Source: Bombus terrestris (taxonomy: Eukaryota > Arthropoda > Insecta > Hymenoptera > Apidae). Taken from it: a stretch of 64,000 nucleotides of DNA. The stretch spans positions 496,001 to 560,000 of the forward strand of contig NC_063276.1 in NCBI RefSeq assembly GCF_910591885.1. Direction: 5' to 3'. The notes under the pieces were generated by a model, which saw nothing but the letters and a program-made list of their open reading frames with translations, did no database searches and was not told the DNA's origin. Positions 11,667 through 25,746 of this stretch are shown here, piece by piece. Each line of letters opens with the position of its first letter. Position 1 is the first letter of the stretch. The position numbers and the translations under genes are program-made.

Positions 11667-13245
11667 CTCGTTCCACATAATTTGTTCCAGTTACGTAAAT
11701 CGCTCTATGTACCTACTGTTTATTCATGATTGATCTTTCTTCGTTAACGTCGAAGAAAAACCTAATGTCTAATGTAAAAACGCAACGTTGGTTAAAAATT
11801 GACGTCAACGTCATCGGTGTGGTTACATCGGTGGTCGCGCGATCGTGGTTTAACCCCTAACGGATAAGTTTTTCTCTAACTGGTTATATTATTAATTTGT
11901 TATCATTTTTAGGCGTCACTGTGTCGTCCAACGCGTCAAGAGAGGTTAAAATCGTCGTGCACGTGGGAATGCGCGCGTTGGTCGCGAAACGTTATAACGC
12001 GTTCCTCGTTCGACGCAACGTCGACGAAAAGTGCGTGCGGAACGAGCCGCTTCGAGTTCGGGTTATGAATAGCACGTGAGTGACCACGAGGTCTTCGTCA
12101 CGCGGTCCGCCATCCCGCTTTCGAATCGTTGGGCCGTCACGAGACGTTATACTTAACTTTGAGCGACACGCGAACGGACTAATCGCGCGCGGGGGTGGAC
12201 GAACCGAACGTTTCTCGCCAAATTCTTACCGTCGTCTCTGTGACATGCCGCTTGCAAGATCGTTCTCCTGCATCTTTCATCGATTAAACGTATCCTGGTA
12301 CGTCGCGCTTCGCGGTTTCTCAGAATACAATGACCAGCAAAAAGTATTCGTATACCGTTTACCGTAAGAAACTATTACGCGTATATTGTACATATTATAC
12401 GTACACGCACATGGTGTACACACGCATGGTCACTGTTTCTCGTACGAAGCCGTTTGCTCCACCTTGCCCCGAAAGGTTAAAGAACTTTTGACGATTTGCC
12501 AAATGCAGTAGCCGTCCGATTTGCCGCTTTTCTCGGCACCTGTCTTTCGTGCTTTTCTGTTTGCATCGCTTCGCTGTCTAATTTCAATTCACAAATTGCT
12601 CGTCCATTACCACTCGCGCGTTCACACTTTCGACTTTGAACGATCACGTTCGCCATTATATCTACCACGTTCGTAGATCTTTGTCTAATTTCAGTCGCTG
12701 AATCGAGATCCTAAATTGGCCAATAATTTAGCATTAACGATGGATAGATATATTCGGAAAATTCTATTTAATTATTTTGAATATCGCTGCCTCGAGTAAT
12801 CGGACGTGCAATATACGATATGGTATTTAAGATGGGATAAAGTATTATATTTTAAAAAAAGGTTCGTTTGTACGAAATAAGCGTATCCTCGTATTTCCAG
12901 TGCTACTAGTTTTGTTATCCGTTATATCGCTTAGTTGTTGATGTTGAGCTAATTACGAGTATTTTCAATACGAAATCTCGTCGTTCTAAGCTCTGATAGT
13001 TTTATGGGTGACTGTTCTATCCACAAATACCAAATGCGTTAAACACCAGATATTCCACATTCGCCGTACCATAACAGCACATCCAGTCTTTCACCATGGC
13101 ACACCGTTCGCGACATTCCTCTAGGACTTTATTCCTGGTACGCGATTTCTCGGAAGCGTTACGCGAACGCGAAAGTGATTCACGGAAGAATCGTCCGCAA
13201 AATACATAACGAGCCACCGCATTTATATTTCATTTTTCTTCACAC

Positions 13246-13295
13246 CGTTACGTTACGTTACGTTACGTTACGTTACGTTACGTTACGTTACGTTA
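13246..13295. repeat. (CGTTA)10 pentanucleotide array
   Basis: Exactly ten uninterrupted copies of CGTTA, 50 bp. The next copy is broken by a shifted TCGTTACG. The unit differs by one base from the insect telomere repeat TTAGG when written TTACG, but the location is intronic and the unit is not telomeric. Confidence 0.95.
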
Positions 13296-16200
13296 TCGTT
13301 ACGCGTAACTCCCCATTTTTTCTCTTCCTTCTTCTCATCCGTCACACATATTCCACGTCGTGACGGTATTCGTCCTTATCCAGCGATAAGTTTCTCGGCC
13401 GAAACGACAAGGAAGATGCGATTATGCGTCCAGCTACGCAAAAGTAACAGTGATTTTTTAAATTTCTGCGGAAAAAGGTCATCGAAGGGAAGTTAATTTT
13501 TGTGGAAACGAGAGCGGTATCAAAGTCGGTTATCCCGTGTTATCTCAAATCTGGCAAATTCTTTCCATCGTTGCTTTCAACATCGGCAAAAATATATTTA
13601 TCGTGCTTTTCTCTCGCTAGCTTCGTATCTCACTCTAAGGTTGTCTTTTTGTAAAAGTCGGAAAACGTGGGCTACCGCGTTTCCCATCTGTGGCGTTCGG
13701 TTACGATCCCTGCAATTATTCGATGGTGTAACCCTGTTCGAGGAATCGGTAACCTACGATGGCGAGCGTTCGGTTGGCAAATGCCCGGTCGTTGTTCTGT
13801 ACATCTGCCAGCGGAAGGGTTGGTCCATCGAGTTCATTGAGCACAGTTTAGCAATACTCGTTGAAATATTTCGGCGACGGTTGGCCACCGCGAGTAGAAA
13901 TAGCCGCGTGATTTTCTGGCCTTAGAAAATCTCCTGTACGAATCCGAATTCCTCGGCTGGATGGATTTATAGGCGCCTCTCCGATGGTGAATGGCGCTTC
14001 GTTCACGGCTAACAACGGTATCCGCGGAAAAGAGGAGCAGTTAATTAGTTACGGTTATTCGTTTCTCTCTAATTCGTATGCATCCAGTTGATCGTCTAAT
14101 TACGTAAATATCTCGAGAATTAGGTTGCTGTATTATCGGGAATGGAGAACGTTTCGAGAATCCTGTCGCGCGTCTACGAAACCACCGTACCTTACTGTGT
14201 CACCTTACCGTGATTCGAAGCCAGGCTTCGCGAATATCACGCGTTTTAATTGTTGCCTATTTATTTACGCGTTGTTACCTGCTGCAACGATTAGATTGCT
14301 TTTACGCTGAAAATATACAAACTAGGTTAATGCTTAAAATACCAATACACTTGCTCTTGTTTTAGATCGTTATAAATAGTGCCATTCACGTTTCTCGCTA
14401 CTTATGCGGATCTTCGGATTAGAACGAGATTAACAGCTTTATATCGAATGTTATTCCGTTGTTTAATTCGTAGCTCTACTTTTTCTATTCGTAGCTTAAT
14501 CGGCATGCATCTACCACAACGGAAATAGAATTCTAGAATTTGAACGACAGTGATTCACAAATTTATCGCGACTCTTGGTTCCTTGGATCGGCTACGTTTA
14601 CGTATTTACCCGTCGTCGCAAGATTTGGCTGAGAAACCGGCCTCCAAAACCGTCTCCATCGTTTCATCGTACCTTAACGAAAGAGCTATTAAACAATTAG
14701 TAGATATTATACGCGTTGTAAAATCGTATCGTCTATTAACGTACGCGTGGAAACCTAAACGCGAGCATGCTACTTATATAGAAAGACTGAAATTACAAGA
14801 TTCGCAATCGTAAGGTGACACGCCCTTCTAACTATTATTGGACTGTTCGTGTTGTTGTGATTCTTGGCACCTGTATAAATGCGCAATATGGGACATGTCG
14901 TGCCATTCTGTAGCTTTATTCGCCTCCTTGAATCGATAGATGAAACGTTTCGAACGATAATATATTAAGTCATCCTACAAGCATCGAGCGTAGTAATTAA
15001 TTTCAGTCGCAAATCTGTTTTAAACTTAAACGTTTCTCTAGCATTTTACTACATTAAATAGCGAATCAAAATACGTTATAAATTTTTATACCTATGGATA
15101 GATAGGTTTAAGATGCTTGTACTGGAAGCAGCGGTCTGCGTAGCCGTCCCATAGAACGATCGAACAAAATAAAGCCATCTATTTCTACATAAACGTAATC
15201 TCGAAAAAGCATCGATAAGCTCGGTGGCGTGCTTTAAAGGAATAGTTTCGATATAATTTAACGCGATTTCAATTCGTTTGTAGTTTTTTAAAATCCATCC
15301 ACACGATCGACTGTTCGTTTTCCTTTTTCACTCGTATTCTGCGCAAACTATTCCTTCTTAAACGATGAAAATCGTTAATCGTTACGTGCGTTATATGGTA
15401 TCAGAGTAGCGTGATATTTGTATTATTAACCTGAAAGTGAATCAACGGTGGCTGTGGAAAGTAACGAGTTCCGACGACGCGACGAATTGACACCGAAACA
15501 CAACAGACGACTGTGTGTACATCTATTGTAAGTAGCGTATCGATACATATTGTATTGACCGTTTTAACGCCTATACCAATTACTTTACTCCCTTTATCAC
15601 GGCCATTTGCAACAGTAATAGGTACGTAGCGCGGTTTAAAACGTTACTTCGTACGTGTGAGACGGTACTTTGTAAAGGAAAGTCGATATTTACATGGTAT
15701 TTAAAAGCGTATTGCTCGAATCGTTAATCAACGACGACGAAACAACTTGGAAATTAAGGCGATCGAACGTATTTCGGGGCTTTGTCGATTTCATCTACAT
15801 TTTCTGCAGCTTTCTGGTCGCGTTTGCCACGAGTGATCGTACTTTATACCTTGGAACTTGGAGAACGCTATCTTATCAGAATTCTAGCTGTCTAAAGGAC
15901 TGCGAACGCCTCGTTTCTTCGCTATCATCCTTCGATTACTCTGTGAGAAGATCGATGTTGAATTTTATAGCCTTGAAACTTAATCGATTCGAGCAACTCC
16001 TACCTTATCCTATGCAGTTCTCCGCGAAAGGAGAAAAAATACGGTCCGAGCCCGTAATAAGCGTAATGAACGTCGTTATTGGCTCGTACCATTAGGATTG
16101 TTGGCTCGAAATCGGATACTGCGCCTTCTTTCCACTGTCGGTTCTCCGCATCCTCGATGGTGGACGATGTCACAACACGTTTTTTCCTCGACCATGTGCG

Positions 16201-19200
16201 AGCCTCCTGGATTCGAGTTACGTCTCCGACCACCGACGTGTTTCCACGTTTTCCGAAACGGATTCAAATCTCTTCTGGTATCGAATGTCGCCGCGTACGT
16301 TTCGTGATTATTTGTTGTTTCAGTTGAAACTACCCTCTTGGATACCAGTGTGTGAACCTCGGCCAGAAAGATAATCGTTTCTGAGAAAACACGTCGCTTT
16401 CGCTTTGTCTAGCCGCGTGAAAAGAGATAGGAAAGACAGAGAAAAGAGAAAAAGCCGGAATCGATACGCGGGATAAGAGACGAGTTTACGCTACGAGAAC
16501 ACGGACAGCTCTCGAGGCTTATGGTTTGATTTATCGTCTCTACCGAGGAAAATTTTTTGCTATCGATGATCAGAAGTCAAGCCTGTTTATCGAGCTTCCA
16601 TTTTTCCGACCGTGGATCACTCGTTCGAATTCTCTGTAATTCGCATTTTTTTCTTATAAAATAGAATCCGCAGAATTATCGGAATTAAACGGAGAGACAG
16701 GATTGTTCGAACGAAGGAATTTTTCAACGATAAAACGCGTTCATTTTCCTACAATTATCGTTCCATGTTTCGAAAACGATGATAGAAGAACGATTACGCA
16801 ACAGATACGATACGATACGATATCAATGTAACATTTTCTAAATTATTCGCATTCTGCGAATCCCCTAGTGCCATAAACGCTTCGAAAGAAGAAGAAGGCA
16901 TATATTCATCACCACTTTTACCGTAAGCTTGTTTTTTCGGTATCGAGATCATCGAACGCGGACCTTCCAACCTAGTAATTTTTTGCAATTTTTCCATCGC
17001 TTCCACATTTTTTCTTCGCCTTTGAAGTATCTTTTAGCTCCCTTCAAATTCGTGTCGTTTGGTACAACGCGTTTCTTCTTTGACGTTATTGTAAACGAGA
17101 TATTAACGCGCGCAATATTAGTTTCGGGCAAAGATATCGAAATTCTAGGAAGGGTAGCGTATAATAGTCGAGCGTATTCATTTTTAAAATCAGGCTTTTC
17201 ATTCCGACTCGAAATCGAGTCTAATTTTATAAACCGAAACAAAGTTTAAGATTAAAGTAAAAATCCAGCTGGACCGTAACTCTTATTCGAAATGGCTCGA
17301 TCATAGTCCCGTTAGTCGATATTACGAGCGAAGGAATTTTTTAAAGGCGATCGTCACGTGTCACGTGGAAGACACAAGAAATCACGAAGTTTACGAAACA
17401 AGTAAGGTAAAAAATTTGAACTTAGGATACGATAGTAAAATTTATTGTACGAATGCAACGGGGTGACGGTTCACAGTGTTATAACAAAAGAGCGTCGAGC
17501 GCTGATTTGACAGAGTTCTTATGTTTACTAAGGTTCGGTCGCTGGTTGGGTTATCGTCGGGTATTTATCAGACATCGCTATTCCGTTATTATCTGGTTAT
17601 TGCTTCGATAGCGGTGGCATGCAGGATGTTTTGTCTACCTTATTACTGTTTCTGAGCGTGCCACAGTAGCATTGGTATTCTCGTTTGGACTTTACGTGGA
17701 TCCATATATTTTTACGATCCGACGCGCCGTTTAAATCGTATCGTTTTATCGATCGATCGTTTCGCATTAAACGCGGATTAATCGATGTTTCTCAAACACG
17801 AAATCCAGTTGCTCGCTTAGGCCATTCGCTCGTGTAAATCAATACGTTCGTCTGGCGGCTTACTTAGCTTCGTACGTAGAGCATCGTGATAGCGCATATG
17901 GCGCTACGATGGCCTCGTATCACAGTATGCACTTTAATAAATTAGAAAAGCGAGTCGAAGTTACGAGCACGGAAACGAGATTTCGATATCCGATCCATAG
18001 TTGGGGCTGATTCCGACTCGAATTTTATTTTCACGTTCTCTGTTTTGTTTAATGCTCGAGTCGAATTTAAAGATTCGCGGGGAAAACGGTAGGGTGCGAT
18101 GCGTCGTTACGCAGCTGCACGTAAAGATTTGGAAATTGATGAAATTCTCGTTACGTGTACAACTAACCGGGATTAAAAAAGATACGTCTACCTTTGTAAC
18201 ACGAAGAGGGTTAGGCGATGCTTGCCAAATATCTTTAGCTCGTACCATCGTAACTTGTATCGTAATATCGTAATATAATATAGAATATTATTTTTTCAAT
18301 TACTCACTTTTGAATCCGTCGAAGATGTTAAAGGAGTATTGGCATTATATATAGAGGTATGTAACGAGAGGTATGTAATGTTATTAATTGATCAATGATT
18401 ATTTATTTTTACGCGCCATACGTAATTTTGTACACGTAATTTTCCGATAGTTTAAAAGTAGTTGAAAGATCATCGAAAATAAATGCGTAATATTTAATAT
18501 TGCCAACTATCTTCGCATATATAGATTTCGTTCTTACAATTTACATAGCTCGTTTAAAGCGTTTTTTCGCAGAATCACCACGTTTACGTAATACTTAAAT
18601 ATTCTTTACGTACGAAACGGAGAAAGCTTCGCTCTGGCAAAGATGTTCTCTTTTTCGATCGAAACAGGTAGAAATCTTTGTTGCCGTCAGACAATCGAGA
18701 AAAGCGTGCATCTTCTTTAATTTTTCACGTGCACGTAAATCGATGGAGCGACCGCTGCACGCCCAGATACATTATCGATTCGTTGATTTATTCTTGGAGC
18801 CCGGAAACACAGGCAAGCTTCGATCAAACCTATAAACTCTGTGATCGTTAACTGTCGCAAGAATCTGCAATACGAATCGACGTTGCTCTGGTGAAAAATC
18901 GTTTTAATTTTGCGCCTTACAAGTTTATCAGAGAGTACGCGTCACGGCACACTTGCTCGTAAAGACTTGCTTGTAAAAATGGAACGAAAAAATTGTAATG
19001 TAAAAGGGAAATATAGAAGGCGTTGATCGTACCTTAATTTACGTCGATCATTCGACTATGGGTTTTCAGGTGTTTGTGGGAGAAAAAAAACTAAACACGG
19101 TAGAGTGTAAACCAAATATATCCAAATGATTTTATCATAGTTTCGTTAGTTGCGTTTATAAAGATACGGATTTGCATAAAATATTCGGAATATGTATATC

Positions 19201-22200
19201 GATATTATATCGTTCCTCTTTTGCAGCGGGAACTTTTGTACGTTGGTAAAATAAATTGCCGAAGAAAGTAACACGTATATATAGAATTTTTGTCAATAAT
19301 TTATAAAAACGAGCCAATTAAATTCATATGACGAAGAAAGTAATATATTCGATAACGAAGAAAGATACAAATTTTGGTGCTCGTAGCTATTTCACCAGGA
19401 TATATTATATTAAGCAAGGTTAGGGCTAACTGGACTTAACGAATACGATTACTCTCGCAGCTAATAAACGCAATCAGATTCCGGGGCTTTCTCCCAGTGG
19501 GATTTAATTTCACAATGTAGTAAATAAGTGGCACGAGGAAAGCTGGAACCAACGTTTTGTGGAATAATTTGCTGCCAACATCTCCGTTTTTTTTCTTTTT
19601 TTTTTTTTTTTACGGTCGAAGAGATAAGTGAAAATCTAGCGTTGTGAAAAGTAGCAAAGAAATTCTATTTTGTTCGTAATTATTCTTCGTGCAAATTTTT
19701 TCCACGAGTCGATCGAACGTTCGATTAAAAATAATTTTTATTCGTTGAAATGACAGGTGGCCATTACCGACGTCGTTTTATTCGAACGTCGTGTCACAGA
19801 GTAAAAACATGTCAGACCGTGATGTAAAAGTCGAAAATCATTTCGAAATGGTACAAGTGGAAAAGATACGGGACGTTATTTCGTGGCTTCCTTGCACTTT
19901 TGCGGCGTCACGTACATGTAACAGTACTTGCAATTATTTTTCCATCGTACGAACGACGCTAAATAAGTCACCGTATCGAAATTTTTGGCATAAACCATAA
20001 ACCGTGCTATTTCTCGGATGCAATTGCTCTTTCCGGTTTTGAAAACCGACTTTCGTCCCTTATGTTGCACCGAACGTCGATCATTCGCGAACATTAACGA
20101 CAAATATAAATTTCATCGCGACATCCGATATCAGCCTATCCGTCAGCTTCATCGAAGAAACAAATTGATCGACGTTAACCGCTTGTTAGTATATATATTA
20201 CACCCTTGTAAATATCGTTGGCGTACGAACAGCTCGTGTGTCGTGTTGATTCACGGCTGATCGTCGCTTAACCGAGGGTCCAATGGCGCGTATAAATCCA
20301 GCTTGTACGTAAATTCGTATTCTCGCTCGAGTCGATCGAGAGGAGGATGTCGATGAAACAGAGGGATGACGAAGAGGAAACTGACTTGGCAAAGTGATTG
20401 TACGACAATCGTGCCGATGGTGTGACGAATTGGAATCTAGTTGCCTCCTAGCTTACAAGGAGCGGAAGAACAGGCGGTCTATGTTTTCTACAATGTTGCT
20501 AGCCGGTTCTATAATAGTCTCACGTTCCAAATCACTTATGTCTGGCTGTCCTATCTGCCTGCGAGCCACCTTATAAGATCATCCGCCTCGCGGGGACCAC
20601 GGCTATGCGAAGCTTTCGTCCCTCCTCGTCGACCTTTTTCCATCTGCGAATACGCCACGACCGTCTTTCTACCCACTCTATGTCGTATATCCTCCGAGCG
20701 TTTATCAAAGGCTAGCTTCTATCTATGTTTGTGGCTACGAATGCCCTGTATCGTGTTCGTTTTTCGAAGAACACGGTCAGAATATAATATTTAAGAAGAA
20801 AGTAACAGGAAAAGGTAGAGTAAGAAATAATAATGCCGATCGTGGATATCGTTCGAATTTTACGGTAAATGTTCTATATTGGCTACTGTCTGGTATCGAG
20901 GAAAAAGCGTAGAATTTAACGTCTAAAGAAAGAAAGAGCGTCTATGCGCGATAAACAACTGTATGCATGTATGTACTCGCGATAGTATTCGATAAGTAAG
21001 AAAGATTTCTGTTTGGATTTTATTGCTTTAGTTACATTCATAAAAACGTGAAATTCCATAGATATCCGCGGTCTTCTTTCCGTAAAGTAAGCGTTAACTG
21101 CGTTTGCGAAACGAGATCTAAGACAGCCGGAGACACGCGCGTATCACGGTGCGTTACGCGTTAATTCGATAAACGCGTACGCTCGCCAGTCGATATATAC
21201 GCGTATTGATTGATTTTTACGATTTATATAATTTATATATTCGCAAGCGAAGAAATTGAAACTTTTACCATTTATCGCGATATATCGTGCTGAAAAAAGA
21301 ACAGCTTTGCCTGACAGTCGATATTTCAACTTTTTCAGAGATATTAACGCACACGCGCCCACAAAAACACGATGCAATCAGCCCCAAAATCTTTGCGATA
21401 CGGTAGTTTTACGCGCTCCATATTATTTTAGATCGCCATTCGTCCGCGATATCCCATTGTATTCTTATACCGCGTCTCTGTACATTTCCAAGTCTCGTTT
21501 ATCCTTCGTAAAATTCTATACGGCGTATAGGTACGATGATTTCCGAACCGTGTATTATTTGAAACTTCGATCGGTTCTCCGTTTCGTATCGTGCTTCTTT
21601 TCACGTTTCGTTAGCCTTGGCAAGTTTCGTGATCGTTCGCTGCTCCTAAAGATCTTCGAACTTGCGTTTCTGTAGTTTTAAATTTCCCCAGGTTGATATT
21701 ACTCGAACAAACTTTCGACTTCACGAGCTACGTATATCTCATAGCCTCGCTGCTCGTTGCCTCCACCATTTCTCTAAATTTACTTTTTCCTGGTTTCTAT
21801 TCCTAGTTTGTTAAAACGTTCTATCTGTCTGCTATTAATCGTCGAGTATTTTATATTTTTTAGAAATATTTTCACTTTATTTCCTGTAGGCCTTCTGGAC
21901 TTATTTGTTATAAAGAAATTAATCGTTACCTATATCACCTGTTTGCAGAATTTTCAAAGAATACCTATATTCTTTTAAACATACTTTTACCTCGCGTTCC
22001 GTCGTTTCCAAATTCTGAATTTTAATAACGATTACATCGATATATCGTAATCTGTTTTACTATAGAAAATACGTAGCTGCAATTTAAACACGCGCAGTAC
22101 CAAACGTTCGGAATTTTATTTGAAAACAATCAGAATTTTTACACGAATCGAAACTAAAATAATCTTTGCGCTTGGCGAATTTGAATTTTTCACTCGTAAG

Positions 22201-22268
22201 ACGTACGCGAGACAGACAAGTTTATCTCTTTAAAAATGTAGCACGAAAATTCCTTCGCTTACAATTAG

Positions 22269-22272
<4 letters not shown>

Positions 22273-22303
<31 letters not shown>
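22273..22303. repeat. (GA)n microsatellite
   Basis: About 15 GA units in intronic DNA. Confidence 0.9.
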
Positions 22304-22307
<4 letters not shown>

Positions 22308-23217
22308 GTCAAGGCGATACAAACAATCACACTGACGTTATAAATTCATCTTCGCTGTGATCTATTTTAAACGATTCACGTTCTAAAAAAGATATAATTG
22401 AAGTCGTATTTAGTATTTGACGAAAGAAATTGCAAATGCTGATTTTTCCAAGTAATAAAATCTATGAATCGCTCACGAACGCAGTTTTTAATAAAACGTT
22501 GGTCTCGTTGCGTTGCGTAACATCGTGTAAACAAGTTAATATTTATGCACGCGTTAATTCGATTCGCACTCCGCGTACGGGAAAGACGTTCTTCGTCGTT
22601 TTTCATCGGGACTCATTGACTTCGGTTAATCGGATTATATAAGTGAAAATGAAAACGACGATAAAAGTAGTTTAAGAATCGATATCACGTTGCACGCAGA
22701 GCTTCCATTACGGAAATCTGTTTGATTTTCATGAAAGATATATAGATAAAGTAACAGTGTAATTGTACATTCTCCGTTAAAATCGACGATACTGATAGTC
22801 GATAAATTAATTAATATTTGAACGAATAATCGTCGAACTGGCAATTTCTAATAACTGTTAAATTTCATTTTCTTGTCAAATTTTATCTTGCTTTCTAACG
22901 AAATAAGACGTTTAAGAAATATTCGATTTTATTTTAAATTACGATAAACGAAATGGTTGGCGTTACGTGCTGCCACATCGTATGTTGTATCGTATATTTA
23001 ATATGGCGATACGATATTTAAGCCGAGGGAAGCGTTGCATCGATTCGAAGATCCGTTACGTTAGATTCGCATTTTTAAGTTCGATCGAACAACAACCACG
23101 CGAAGTAAACGATTTATCCACCAGTGATAATGTATAATAAACGTAACCTGATGATACGATATGGGTGATATAGGTAAAAGGATAACGTGTGCTGGCACTC
23201 AAACGCGTAAATATAAC

Positions 23218-23291
23218 GAGAAGAAAAAGAAAGAGAAAGAGAAAGAGAAAGAAGGAGGAAAGGAGGAGGAGGAGGAGGAGGAGGGAAGAAA
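23218..23291. repeat. Purine-only tract, GAAA and GGA units
   Basis: Tandem GAAAGA-like units change into GGA triplets with almost no pyrimidines on the plus strand. It reads as a run of Lys and Glu in a chance open frame, which should not be taken as a gene. Confidence 0.8.
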
Positions 23292-24204
23292 ATTCCATCG
23301 TAGCAGAGTTTCGTCGTTAGATGGAGAACGATGCGTTAAGCCTACGGTTTCCCTGGTCGTCCGCGGTGACAATTGCATTTAACGAGGCGTTTGTACGAGG
23401 AGGCCGAATATCGAGTTCGGGTTCTCGTGCCAGGGTTAGCGTTTACGTAACGTGCCCACGCATCCAAATGTACCGAAAGGAACGCCGCTTTATCTATATT
23501 TATCAAGCTTATCGCCTCTAGCGCCGCAATATCTGCCTGCTCTGTCCATCATTGTACCGTGGATAAATCGTTGGATCTCAGTGGCCCCGTGGTATGAGTT
23601 ACTTTGTTAAATTTTATAGATTTCAGGTGCATTTGAACAAGATATAATTTACAGAGAGACAGAGTAAGAAGAAGATCGAGAGAAAACGTGGTTCGAGATC
23701 TTGGATAAAGCGGTAGCTGCTGTAAAATAAATCGTTGCAACGCGACGTTTGTTCTAGAACGTCTTGCGTGCATGTCTTGCGTAAAATATCACGGTTCGAG
23801 TTAAATTATTCGCGTCAGGCGTTAGAAGTTGGAAAGCTGTTTACGCGTTCCTTGAAATTCTTTCGCCGGATTATCGTTGACGAGTCGCGTGCGCATTTTC
23901 ACGAAAATAAATGAAATTATTCGACGATAGCGGTCGGGGCACGGTTATCTTGCTCGCACGGAGTTATTATCGTTAGCTGTTTGAAAAAGTTGTTATTTAG
24001 TAACGGATTAGTAGAGAGATTGGACATTGAGATGTATATTCGGCGCATATAGAATAAAATGAGAAAAACTATATCGAACGATGAAAATAAAGATGATCTT
24101 TCTCCGTTTGCGAAACGACCGAACCAAATTTTTCATTCTCTAATTAAAAAATAGAGAGAAAGAAATAAGAAAGCAATAAGTGGCAGAGGAAAGAAAATAT
24201 AGGT

Positions 24205-24229
<25 letters not shown>
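24205..24229. repeat. (TC)n microsatellite
   Basis: About twelve TC units followed by a T-rich tract. Confidence 0.88.
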
Positions 24230-24235
<6 letters not shown>

Positions 24236-25512
24236 TTCTCTTTTTTTTTTAACCGCGCAGTCGCTTTTCCATTTTCCATCGATGATACGATTCTAGGCCG
24301 TAGACACGAATTCGAAACACTGCACCCGGCAACAGATTTCAACCGGCTCTATTTGTCACGTTTTATCGACCAATAATTTATTTCGCTAGTTGGCTAATCG
24401 TGTGCGGCTTCCTTTTTTTCCAAACGAGAAATAACTCTGGCAGTTTGGTCGAGCGGTGCGGGGAACTCGAGCGATTGAGAAACGATTTTTCGTCTAAGTT
24501 GGTCGATTAAACGTGAAACCGTGTTAGGACTCTTAGCTGTGATCCAATAATTGCTGTTGTATAGATATAGACTCTTGATTAGTCGTTTAACGAAGTTTGA
24601 CCGAATATTTTTCGAAATAGTTTAAAATATCTTGATAGCGAATAACGGCACCATCGTTATAACTACCGCTATTTCGGCTCAACAATAGCACTAATCTGTC
24701 GATATTTTCACAATTTCAGAAATAAGGCTGGATCTTAATATCACGTTGATAGAGTAATCGAGCTACGTCTAAAATGAAATTTTGGTATGGAAGAAAAATA
24801 CTCGAATCGTTGGTACTACTGTAGCAAGAAATTCAAAGTCGAATTTTTTTCTATTACTGCCGAATATTTAATATCGTTATAATCTGTAAAATAAGATCGA
24901 TATTAGGTACGTACGAGTTCCATTTCTTCAGTTTCGTTCGTAAACGCGTAAAATCGTATAAACATCCGTAGTTTCGCTGTATGACTCGTGGACGAGAGCG
25001 TAACCACGATATAACGTACTTTTTTTTAATAGAGACGCATCGAGAAGCAAAGGATCCTGGAGAGAATAAATTATCGCGTCCAAAATATCGATGATCTCTG
25101 GCGACGAGTTACTCCGTGCTTTCCAGATAATAAAATTAACGTTTCCATTATTTTTATCGCGACACGCCGTTGTTTAAAACGTAGCGCTTAATTCACGAGA
25201 TATTTAGTTTCAGGAGTGGAAGCATTTTACTACCCACTTTTCGTTTAGAGGAGGTGCGCTTTTATCGCGTCGTTTTTGACACGCGTCCATAAACCGATTA
25301 AATATTTTCTAATACCAATGTCGATAAGCGAACGAGTGCATGTTACACGGATCGGCGATTTTAGCAAGCTCTTAAACGCTCGTAGAAGGATGTTCATCGC
25401 GAGTACGTACGAGTCTTAAGATTATCGCTATACCTGTTAATCGTTGGAAAGACTTATAAAACGTACGTTACGTTCCGTCAAATTCGATCGATCAACGATA
25501 GCAGCGATAATA

Positions 25513-25681
25513 TTAGGTTGTCCGAAAAGTGTCTTTCTTTTACAACGATGCGCCTTTATGCAAACGCGAAACCTAATCCGTCGAACGTTGCGGTCTTTGT
25601 TTCGATAGAACAAAATGGATCATACGTAATTGGACAAAATAATATAAAACGGAAAATGGGAAACTTTTCGGACGACCTTAA
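25513..25681. mobile_element. 169-bp MITE with mariner-type inverted ends
   Basis: The left end reads TTAGGTTGTCCGAAAAGTG and the right end, on the opposite strand, TTAAGGTCGTCCGAAAAGTT. The two match apart from one indel and a few substitutions. TA flanks both sides (25511-25512 and 25682-25683), the usual mariner target duplication. The ends resemble mariner termini of the AGGTTGTCCGAAAAGT type known from many insects. There is no room for a transposase, so this is a non-autonomous deletion derivative. Confidence 0.75.
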
Positions 25682-25746
25682 TATATTTCGCTATTTACGT
25701 ACCAGTACTACATGTACGTACCAGTACCGGTGCCTGGTGTATCTAT

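Larger units (their letters stand above)
6500..25510 (+). other. First intron of the large gene, CpG-dense middle part
   Basis: This 19-kb stretch is full of TCG/CGA-type words, which suppress stop codons and yield many open frames up to about 140 codons (for example 13500-13925 and 15694-16095). None shows a recognisable protein, and no pair of them could be joined by good splice sites with matching phase. It contains GA/CT, CA and CGTTA repeats listed separately and copies of a dispersed repeat near 10.57 kb and 21.05 kb. Unrecognised non-coding exons or enhancers could be hidden here. Confidence 0.4.

Noticed and set aside
13246..13295. Interstitial telomere repeat
   Set aside because: The unit is CGTTA, not TTAGG or its complement CCTAA.
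13500..13925. 141-codon plus-strand frame in the first intron
   Set aside because: It starts from a non-ATG codon, has no recognisable motif, and lies in the CpG-dense region where chance frames are common.
15694..16095. 133-codon plus-strand frame in the first intron
   Set aside because: It has an ATG, but no motif, no matching splice sites, and similar frames occur throughout the intron.
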